A stretch of 64,000 nt of DNA. Origin: Bacillus_BA fengqiuensis. Its GTDB lineage: Bacteria; Bacillota; Bacilli; Bacillales; Bacillaceae_H. The DNA is taken from NCBI GenBank assembly GCA_030813035.1, contig JAUSTV010000004.1. One strand, written 5' to 3'. The notes under the pieces were generated by a model. It was not told where the DNA came from and searched no databases. It saw nothing but the letters and a program-made list of their open reading frames with translations. The translations under genes and the position numbers were made by a program. Position 1 is the first letter of the stretch; every line of letters begins with the position of its first letter. This document shows, one piece after another, positions 58,336 through 64,000 of this stretch.

Positions 58336-59175
58336 ATGACAATGTATAAAGCCCTTACAATCGCCGGTTCTGATAGCAGCGGCGGTGCCGGTATTCAAGC
58401 TGATTTAAAGACATTCCAAGAGCGTGGAGTTTACGGGATGACTGCTCTTACGACAATTGTGGCGATGGATCCATCTAACGGATGGTCACACAGCGTTTTC
58501 CCTATCGATGTCGAAACATTGCGTGCCCAATTAAAAACCATTGTTGAAGGGATAGGAGTACAAGCCCTTAAAACAGGGATGCTTGGTTCTGTTGAGATTA
58601 TTGAATTAGCGGCTGAAACCATTGACAAGCATAACATCCAAAACGTCGTAGTCGATCCAGTTATGGTCTGCAAAGGTGAAGATGAGGTACTGCATCCAGA
58701 AACTGCAGAAAGCCTGCGGGATGTCCTTGTTCCAAGAGCTACAGTGGTAACACCGAACTTATTTGAGGCCGGACAGTTAAGCGGGATTGGAACCATTCGC
58801 ACCATTGAACAAATGAAGGAAGCCGCAGTGAAAATTCACGAACTAGGCGCCAAGTATGTCCTTATTAAAGGCGGCGGCAAATTGCAGCACGAAAAAGCCG
58901 TGGACGTCCTTTATGATGGAAAAACGTTTGATATTTTAGAGTCTGATCGTATCGAAACAACTTATACTCACGGCGCTGGATGCACCTATTCTGCAGCAAT
59001 TGCGGCTGAATTAGCAAAAGGCCAGCCCGTCAAAAAGGCTATTTTAACAGCGAAAGCCTTCATTACAGAAGCTATACGCCATTCCTTTCCATTAAATCAA
59101 TACGTAGGCCCTACAAACCATGGTGCTTATCGCAACTACACAGAAGGCCAAAACAAAGAAGCGGTCAAAAACTAA
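58336..59175 (+). CDS. pdxK: Pyridoxine/pyridoxal kinase of the ThiD type
   Basis: A 279-aa ribokinase-family kinase. Motifs: TIAGSDSSGGAGIQADLK at the start, VVDPVMVCKG, TPNLFEAGQLSG and the C-terminal anion hole THGAGCTYSAAI. It matches the B. subtilis enzyme PdxK (YwdB), which resembles HMP kinase but phosphorylates pyridoxine-type vitamers; some HMP kinase activity is possible. The frame is open from 58297, but AAGGAGG is spaced for the ATG at 58336. No TPP riboswitch was found upstream. Confidence 0.92.
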   Translation: MTMYKALTIAGSDSSGGAGIQADLKTFQERGVYGMTALTTIVAMDPSNGWSHSVFPIDVETLRAQLKTIVEGIGVQALKTGMLGSVEIIELAAETIDKHNIQNVVVDPVMVCKGEDEVLHPETAESLRDVLVPRATVVTPNLFEAGQLSGIGTIRTIEQMKEAAVKIHELGAKYVLIKGGGKLQHEKAVDVLYDGKTFDILESDRIETTYTHGAGCTYSAAIAAELAKGQPVKKAILTAKAFITEAIRHSFPLNQYVGPTNHGAYRNYTEGQNKEAVKN

Positions 59176-59242
59176 AAGTTTGGGTCAAATAAGCCAAAAA
59201 TAGCGAAAATCATACGGTTTTTTAACAGAGCCAATTAAAAAT

Positions 59243-59288
59243 GCATCAGGAAAATCCTTGTTTTCACTGGATTTTCCTGATGCTTTTA
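59243..59288 (+). terminator. Terminator of pdxK with the R2 loop
   Basis: GCATCAGGAAAATCC (59243-59257) pairs with GGATTTTCCTGATGC (59269-59283), followed by TTTT. The loop region CCTTGTTTTCACTGG matches R2. Confidence 0.85.
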
Positions 59289-59337
59289 TCCCGCATTAAC
59301 GGGCAGTAAGACCCCCACTGATGGAAGTTTCCTTTAT
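59284..59337 (-). repeat. R1 repeat, short form, between pdxK and ywcJ
   Basis: On the minus strand it reads ATAAAGGAAACTTCCATCAG, GTGGGGGTCTTACTG, CCCGTTAATGCGGGATAAA. Almost identical to the copies at 36794 and 61453. Confidence 0.87.
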
Positions 59338-59351
59338 GAGATTGAGTCTCC

Positions 59352-60197
59352 TTAATTCGGTTGGTTTGCCTTAAGATTAGCTAATCCTCTTTCTACTAAA
59401 TGAAGGTCTTGTTGAGGAGCCCTTGCTGTTCGCTTACTAGAAAGATAAACATACAAAGCGCCGACAAACACTCCTCCTCCTGCAATATTCCCTAATGTTA
59501 CCGGAAGAAGATTATGAAGGGCTCCTCCCAGGCTAATCGTTTCAGGATGGGGAACCGCTAAAGATATTGAAAATAGAACCATATTAGCAACGCTATGTTC
59601 ATAGCCTGAAGCAACAAAGGCAAAAACAAAAAGCATCATGACCCCGATTTTAGGTCCATCCCCTTTTAGATGCAGCGGAATCCAAACCGCTAAACAAACA
59701 AGCCAATTGCAAAGGGTCGCACGAAAAAATAATTGCATAAATGGGGCATTCATCTTGCCATCGACCAGACCCATCAATAACTGAGTATTGTCAGGACTGT
59801 GAAACAAGCCTGTCGCCATGATAATAAAACCGAAGAAGACCGCTCCCATTAAATTCCCCATATAGCAGGCCAGCCAGTTTTCCACTGTATCTTTCCAAGT
59901 CGTGGCGCCTTTTAATGTGCTCATGGTGAAGGTCATTGTATTCCCTGTGAACAGTTCCGCTCCTCCATAAATAATGAGAACGAGCGCCATTCCGAAAAAT
60001 ATGCCTGTGACTAATGCTGTAGCTGGAGACTTGGCATCAAAAAACATTTCCCCAAGCCGGAATGAGAGCATAACGCCAAACCCCACATATACCCCCGAGA
60101 GAGCGGCACGAATGATGTATTGAAACAAAGAAGATTGTAAATACTGTTTCTTCGTCAAAGCCATTTTTATAATTCGTTCAAATGGAGATTCATTCAT
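59352..60197 (-). CDS. ywcJ: Formate/nitrite transporter family channel YwcJ
   Basis: A 281-aa FNT-family membrane protein with six helices. The family signature GGAELFTGNT, the AcyMGNxxG-like segment WLACYMGNLMGAVFFG and CNWLVCLAVW are visible. It could pass formate, nitrite or another small anion. GAAGGGA is spaced nine bases from the ATG at 60197; the ATG at 60215 lies before it and is rejected. In B. subtilis ywcJ belongs to the Rex regulon, and a near-perfect Rex box lies 25 bases upstream here. Confidence 0.92.
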   Translation of the reverse strand: MNESPFERIIKMALTKKQYLQSSLFQYIIRAALSGVYVGFGVMLSFRLGEMFFDAKSPATALVTGIFFGMALVLIIYGGAELFTGNTMTFTMSTLKGATTWKDTVENWLACYMGNLMGAVFFGFIIMATGLFHSPDNTQLLMGLVDGKMNAPFMQLFFRATLCNWLVCLAVWIPLHLKGDGPKIGVMMLFVFAFVASGYEHSVANMVLFSISLAVPHPETISLGGALHNLLPVTLGNIAGGGVFVGALYVYLSSKRTARAPQQDLHLVERGLANLKANQPN

Positions 60198-60221
60198 ATC
60201 AAAAATTCCCTTCATTTACAT

Positions 60222-60239
60222 TTGTGAAAAACTTCACAT
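60222..60239 (-). promoter_or_regulatory. Rex-type operator upstream of ywcJ
   Basis: TTGTGAA-AAAC-TTCACAT matches the Rex box TTGTGAA-N4-TTCACAA at 17 of 18 positions outside the spacer rule. It also fits an Fnr box (TGTGA-N6-TCACA). It lies just downstream of the -10, where binding would block initiation. Confidence 0.75.
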
Positions 60240-60248
60240 TTTAATCTT

Positions 60249-60277
60249 ATCATATACCCTCTCTATGATTTTGTTAA
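60249..60277 (-). promoter_or_regulatory. Likely sigma-A promoter of ywcJ
   Basis: On the minus strand: TTAACA (60277-60272), 17 bases, TATGAT (60254-60249). Confidence 0.6.
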
Positions 60278-60328
60278 GTGTGTATTAGTGAAAATATTTT
60301 GACAGTTTATGAAACGTTTTCAACTTAC

Positions 60329-60363
60329 TAAAAAACAAAAACCCTCTTCCATAAAAGAGGGTT
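60329..60363 (-). terminator. Terminator of the HAD phosphatase gene
   Basis: AACCCTCTT (60340-60348) pairs with AAGAGGGTT (60355-60363). On the minus strand TTTGTTTTTT follows. It overlaps the stop codon. Confidence 0.85.
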
Positions 60364-61234
60364 AACGATTTTCGCTTATTGCTTGCATGATGGCCTTTGC
60401 CACACCATTTTCATTTTCATGATTCGTGGCGGTAACCATATGGCACATTTGTTGGATTTCCTCTGGTGCATTTCCCATCGCGACTGCTTTTCCTACTACT
60501 TTAAACATGGAAATGTCATTATAGCTATCACCGACAGCCATGGTTTCCGAGAGAGAAATACCCTTTTTTTCAACAAAATTAGATAAAGCGATACCTTTTT
60601 GAGCATCGATATGGGTTATCTCCAAGTTTTCAAAACCTGAAGAACTCACTGCTATTTGCCCGTTCTCTTGTAATTTCTCTTCTGCTTTGGCAAGCCTTTG
60701 GCCATCAAACGAAAAAGCCAACAATTTATATATTTCAATCTCTTCATCTTCAAGTAAAGAAGCATAACTTTCAATCAAGTGGACTCTGCCCTTTTCAAAA
60801 CGCTCTTTTGCTCCCTCTAACGCTTTTTCATAATCCTGCTTTTCATTTGCGCTCATAAAAATGTCGAGAATGACAGATAGCGCTTTTTCATAGTCCTCTG
60901 AATATGTTCCCCGATTGGTATACACTTCGAAATAAATATCCAAGCTCTTCAGCAATGAAGCGATGTTTTTTGCGTCATGACTGTCCATAGGGATAGAATA
61001 GATCTTCTCTCCTTCAGCAGAGCGAACTTCCGCTCCATTCACGCAAATGATCGGACAGCTGATGTCAGCCTCCTCTAATACAAAATGGGCCTCTTCATAG
61101 GAACGTCCTGTAGCAACAACAACCTCGACACCCTTTGACTGTGCTGCACGAATAGCCTCCGCATTCTCTTCACTTATCGTATGGCGGGTATTTACTAACG
61201 TTCCATCCATATCGCTCGCAATACATTTAACCAT
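60362..61234 (-). CDS. Cof-type HAD superfamily phosphatase
   Basis: A 290-aa HAD hydrolase of the Cof/YwpJ class with a large C2 cap. Motif I is SDMDGTLV (Asp8 and Asp10), motif II VVATGRS, and motifs III/IV are KGIALSNF and VGDSYNDISMF. These enzymes dephosphorylate sugar phosphates or FMN/PLP-like substrates; adjacency to pdxK is suggestive but not proof. GAGGG lies eight bases before the ATG at 61234. The 372-base gap to the next gene contains an R1 copy and a terminator. Confidence 0.9.
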   Translation of the reverse strand: MVKCIASDMDGTLVNTRHTISEENAEAIRAAQSKGVEVVVATGRSYEEAHFVLEEADISCPIICVNGAEVRSAEGEKIYSIPMDSHDAKNIASLLKSLDIYFEVYTNRGTYSEDYEKALSVILDIFMSANEKQDYEKALEGAKERFEKGRVHLIESYASLLEDEEIEIYKLLAFSFDGQRLAKAEEKLQENGQIAVSSSGFENLEITHIDAQKGIALSNFVEKKGISLSETMAVGDSYNDISMFKVVGKAVAMGNAPEEIQQMCHMVTATNHENENGVAKAIMQAISENR

Positions 61235-61452
61235 CCAGTACACCCTCTTTCCGCTTCCTGAAACTATAGCTCAATAGTTTTTCTTAAACTTCCACTCTGT
61301 ATGTATTCTTATTTTCAAAAAATGAAACGTCTCTTTCTCTTATTTTTTCATTATAACATCTTTACTATTTATTCTCATGCCTGACGCTTTTTACGTACTA
61401 GAGTTCTTTCTAACGATATATCTCTTTTCCCGCGCAAAAACGGCTCATTCGC

Positions 61453-61505
61453 ATAAAGGAAACTTCCATCAGCGGGGGTCTTACTGCCAGTTAATGCAGG
61501 ATAAA
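61453..61505 (+). repeat. R1 repeat, short form
   Basis: ATAAAGGAAACTTCCATCAG, CGGGGGTCTTACTGC, CAGTTAATGCAGGATAAA. It differs from the copy at 36794 at a handful of bases. Confidence 0.85.
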
Positions 61506-61560
61506 AAAACACCGCCTCTCTTTCTGGTTTTTTCATTCACCACATAAGAGAAACGGTGCC
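61503..61560 (-). terminator. Terminator of the DUF3243 gene
   Basis: On the minus strand CACCGTTTCTCTT faces AAGAGAGGCGGTG, followed by TTTTTTT. Confidence 0.75.
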
Positions 61561-61606
61561 TTCTTTTTATTTTTCTCATTTTCCACTATTCCATTTACAT
61601 TAAAAC

Positions 61607-61948
61607 TTATTTTTCCTCTACTAGCCGTACAAGCATATGAGCCAGCATATGCTGTTGCTCCTCATTCCCTGCTTTCCACAACTCATGAAGTAACTTCTCT
61701 TCTCTATTTTTCGGTTCTACATTGGCAGCCAAATAACCGGCTACCTTTTCTGCTGTTTTCGCCAGTTGCTCTTCGCTTAACCCCAATTTTTTACCTAGTT
61801 CTACTTTTTCGCTCAAATAGCTTTTAAACGAATCAAAGTTAGCTGTAATTTCTTCCATTTTTTCGTCACCCATACGTTGAATGGCGCCTTCTACTTGATC
61901 TGTTTTTACTTGTCCATCTTTCTCCACTACATGTTGTTTTTCCATCAT
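61607..61948 (-). CDS. DUF3243 family protein (YmfJ-like)
   Basis: A 113-aa protein. The C-terminal part (VELGKKLGLSEEQLAKTAEK, then GYLAANVEPKNREEKLLHEL and EEQQHMLAHMLVRLV) is a clear DUF3243 domain, as in B. subtilis YmfJ; an N-terminal 40-residue extension is charged. All helical; no known activity. In B. subtilis ymfJ lies beside an SDR gene (ymfI); here an SDR lies two genes away. GAGGAGAGG precedes two ATG codons (61948 and 61945); either could be used. Confidence 0.82.
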   Translation of the reverse strand: MMEKQHVVEKDGQVKTDQVEGAIQRMGDEKMEEITANFDSFKSYLSEKVELGKKLGLSEEQLAKTAEKVAGYLAANVEPKNREEKLLHELWKAGNEEQQHMLAHMLVRLVEEK

Positions 61949-62117
61949 AACCTCTCCTCATTCATTGGAATTTTCTTTCTTTTTTCTTTACTACTAATGA
62001 AATAACCGTTTTTTCTATCACGTAAACATAAATTATATTTACGTGGGCGAAGTAGGAATTCCACAAGGAGAAGCGAAACATTCTAACTCTCAACATGATT
62101 CTTTAACAAATCCAAAC

Positions 62118-62153
62118 ATCAAAAAAGACACTATTCCAAGTGCCTTTTTTGAT
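62118..62153 (-). terminator. Terminator of the sensor kinase gene
   Basis: ATCAAAAAAGGCACT on the minus strand pairs with AGTGTCTTTTTTGAT (one G-U pair), ending in the T run. Confidence 0.8.
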
Positions 62154-62165
62154 TAGTTATGGGGT

Positions 62166-63491
62166 TTAGATTTGTTCATAAATCGGAATCCTTATTTTAA
62201 ACGAGGTTTTACCTTCTGAAGAATCCAGATTAATTTCTCCTCCATATTTTTTAACCGTTTCTTGTACGATAGATAAACCTTGTCCTCTCACTTTTCCCGG
62301 TTTCCTGATCTTCGTTGAATACCCCTTTTGGAAAATCCGATCTTTTTCTTCTTCTGCAATGACCGGGCCTGAGTTTCCCACTTCAAACATATAGCCGCTC
62401 TTTTCCCGTTTGCATGCAATTTTTACCCACCGTTCATCTTCTTCCAGTTGGACAGTAGCGTCTACCGCATTATCAATTAAATTGGATAAAATTTTAATAA
62501 GATCCGTCGTATTTATCTGTTCAAACAAATCATGGTCCACGTCAAATTCGATTAAAACTTTATGGGTTTGAGCCAATACTTTTTTGGCCTGAAAAAGGAC
62601 CAGTAAGACAGGATGGTCGACTTTCATATGAACAGTGTCGATGACCCGCGCTTCCTTAACCAAAGAATTCATATAATCTGCAGCCATATCATACTTCTGA
62701 ATCTTTAATAATCCATGTAAGACTTGTATATGATTGATATAATCATGGCGTAATGAACGAATAGAATCAAAAAGAGAGTGCAATTCGTCTTGGTAAGTCG
62801 CTTCCGTGTCTCCCAGCTCTTTTTTTAATTCTTTTTGGTACCACTTTTGCACAGAATAAACAGCAATAAGAAGGATAATGACAAATAATACACTAAATAA
62901 AAAAGTGGCCGCTTTATGCTGGAAAACTTTTCGTTCAATCTCTTTCAATGCTTGAACGTCCGTGTCTACTCCTATATAGCCGATAATGGTACCATCGTCA
63001 TCCTTAATAGGAGCCCCCGCTGAAATATACATTCCATACTGCGGATCCTCGATAATGGAGGTAAAGTATGTTCTTCCTTTCAGCGCTTGCCTTAATTGAG
63101 CTTCAGGAACGGTACAAGGCATTCCAATTTCATACGTTTCATCATCTGGAAGCCCTGCCGCGATGAGAGCATTTGAACGATACGGGTTATTGATTTCCAA
63201 CGTGTAAATATACAAGGATCCTGTCTTTTCCCTTATATCATTCAAATATGAGGTGATCTCCCAAAAGTCCTCATTACGGGTTCGGTGTTTTAAAAAACGT
63301 TTATATGTTTCCGTATCCAGCGAATTCGCTGCTGTTTTAGCTACCTGTATGCTTTGAGTAGCGATTGACAGCTCAACGCTTCTTTTCGTACTTATATAAG
63401 AAGCGATAACATTTATAGCTATTAATATTAGCAACATCACGACAGATACGCTAATAATGATTTTCAACTTTCTATTTCTAACAGCATTCAT
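62166..63491 (-). CDS. Orphan sensor histidine kinase with Spo0B-like phosphotransfer helix
   Basis: A 441-aa membrane kinase. Helix one (about 10-32) is followed by an extracellular PAS/Cache-like domain (about 35-190: PQYGMYISAGAPIKDDDGTI), helix two (about 200-220), and a Spo0B-type helical hairpin, LRHDYINHIQVLHGLLKIQK, with the likely phospho-His. A GHKL ATPase with NLIDNAVDA and GQGLSIV follows. The layout is that of CitA/DcuS kinases, but no response regulator gene adjoins it. The frame is open to 63563; GGAG six bases before the ATG at 63491 favours that start. Ligand unknown. Confidence 0.85.
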   Translation of the reverse strand: MNAVRNRKLKIIISVSVVMLLILIAINVIASYISTKRSVELSIATQSIQVAKTAANSLDTETYKRFLKHRTRNEDFWEITSYLNDIREKTGSLYIYTLEINNPYRSNALIAAGLPDDETYEIGMPCTVPEAQLRQALKGRTYFTSIIEDPQYGMYISAGAPIKDDDGTIIGYIGVDTDVQALKEIERKVFQHKAATFLFSVLFVIILLIAVYSVQKWYQKELKKELGDTEATYQDELHSLFDSIRSLRHDYINHIQVLHGLLKIQKYDMAADYMNSLVKEARVIDTVHMKVDHPVLLVLFQAKKVLAQTHKVLIEFDVDHDLFEQINTTDLIKILSNLIDNAVDATVQLEEDERWVKIACKREKSGYMFEVGNSGPVIAEEEKDRIFQKGYSTKIRKPGKVRGQGLSIVQETVKKYGGEINLDSSEGKTSFKIRIPIYEQI

Positions 63492-63661
63492 AAGGCTCTC
63501 CATTAATTCCGGCAAAAACAGTATCAGATGTGGATAAAGTGATTCCATCCTTTTATCCACCATTATCCTACTGCAGTTATCTTTTTTCTAGTTTTTCTTA
63601 AACAACGATGTTGATTTTCAAGATTTTTGAATCATTCATGCAGCTCCGCTTTTCGATTATT

Positions 63662-64000
63662 CTATTCCTTCACTTTAGCGAGCACATCTTTTCCGCCTGT
63701 CACAGAAATGACCGCACCTGTAATGAAATCCGACCGTTCTTCACATAAAAAACAGATGGTTCTGGCAATATCTTCACCCGTGCCGGCACGTTGAACAGGC
63801 GTCGCTTCGTCCATTTGCGCCTTTGCCTGTTCAATATCTGCTTCCTTCCACTCACCGATGATATCCCCGGGACATACCATATTGACCGTAATTTTATTTT
63901 TAGCCTCCTCCAGCGCTAATGTTTTTGTCAAGGATACGAGGCCTGCTTTGGCAGCCGCAAATGCGGAACGATATTTCCAGCCAGGGGCTGTTTCCGCTCG
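63662..64000 (-). CDS. SDR family oxidoreductase, C-terminal part (cut by window edge)
   Basis: The frame is open to the window edge, so at least 112 residues are seen of a normal 230-250. The helix reads YRSAFAAAKAGLVSLTKTLA, where the SDR catalytic YxxxK motif would be; in that alignment the tyrosine is Phe (FAAAK). Downstream NMVCPGDIIGEW and TGEDIARTICFLCEERSDFI, then VTGG, are SDR-typical. It may be a YmfI-like protein, given DUF3243 nearby. The break in the motif suggests altered or lost dehydrogenase activity. Confidence 0.82.
   Translation of the reverse strand, partial: RAETAPGWKYRSAFAAAKAGLVSLTKTLALEEAKNKITVNMVCPGDIIGEWKEADIEQAKAQMDEATPVQRAGTGEDIARTICFLCEERSDFITGAVISVTGGKDVLAKVKE

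Noticed and set aside
60309..60324. TGAAACGTTTTCA as a cre site near ywcJ
   Set aside because: It is one base short of the 14-base cre consensus and lies upstream of the -35, with no supporting context.
1..64000. CRISPR arrays, tRNA or rRNA genes, prophage
   Set aside because: Read for regular spaced repeats, clover-leaf segments and phage genes; none found. The repeats present are dispersed, not arrayed.

Overview
The window looks like part of the chromosome of a spore-forming Bacillaceae (Firmicutes). Gene content and order largely follow the ywc-ywd-ywf-ywh-ywj-tdk arm of Bacillus subtilis. Sporulation genes (spo0F, pbpG, rsfA, gerQ), the coproporphyrin-type haem enzyme HemQ and AGGAGG-type ribosome sites on nearly every gene support this. 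It is not B. subtilis itself: a beta-oxidation/isobutyryl-CoA mutase operon, an alanine module, a staygreen-family gene and several families of intergenic repeats are interleaved. I cannot name the species.

Layout. 1-7.4 kb (minus strand): start of tdk, then rpmE, rho, glpX, murA, tal, fbaA and spo0F, combining gluconeogenesis/pentose-phosphate, cell-wall and phosphorelay genes. 7.5-10.9 kb: ywjG, pyrG with a recognisable GGGC-start promoter and attenuator, and rpoE. 11.3-22 kb (minus): fadF, thiolase, hydroxyacyl-CoA dehydrogenase, two acyl-CoA dehydrogenases, a TetR regulator and fused IcmF, with a FadR-type box at the head and a TetR-type palindrome before the thiolase. 22.2-24.4 kb: cardiolipin synthase and uvsE. 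24.6-28.8 kb (minus): argS-ywiB and speE-speB. 29-43 kb: pbpG, ywhD, ywhC, ywhB, ywgA, ywfO, a DUF1450 gene, rsfA, lipL, pta, hemQ, gerQ, ywdK, ywdI, ung and a staygreen homologue. 43.5-48.1 kb: convergent zwf and gnd, separated by an IS1182-like element with a nonsense-mutated transposase that sits in their shared terminator. 48.7-64 kb: a PLD-like protein, a YflT stress protein, the alanine module alaP-adeR-ald-alr, a hisC-type aminotransferase, pdxK, ywcJ behind a Rex-type box, a HAD phosphatase, a DUF3243 protein, an orphan Spo0B-like sensor kinase and a truncated SDR.

The least explained material is intergenic. I see four repeat families. (i) Two copies of a three-stem element, about 150 nt long, with compensatory stem changes and a possible pseudoknot (10.9 and 28.9 kb). 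(ii) A family (R1) with long and short forms and hairpins that co-vary; one copy supplies the last codons of ywhD. (iii) Terminator hairpins (R2) that share a conserved apical loop. (iv) Hairpin elements (R3) that begin at or within a few bases of the stop codons of argS, speE and pta. I found no CRISPR array, rRNA, tRNA or prophage.
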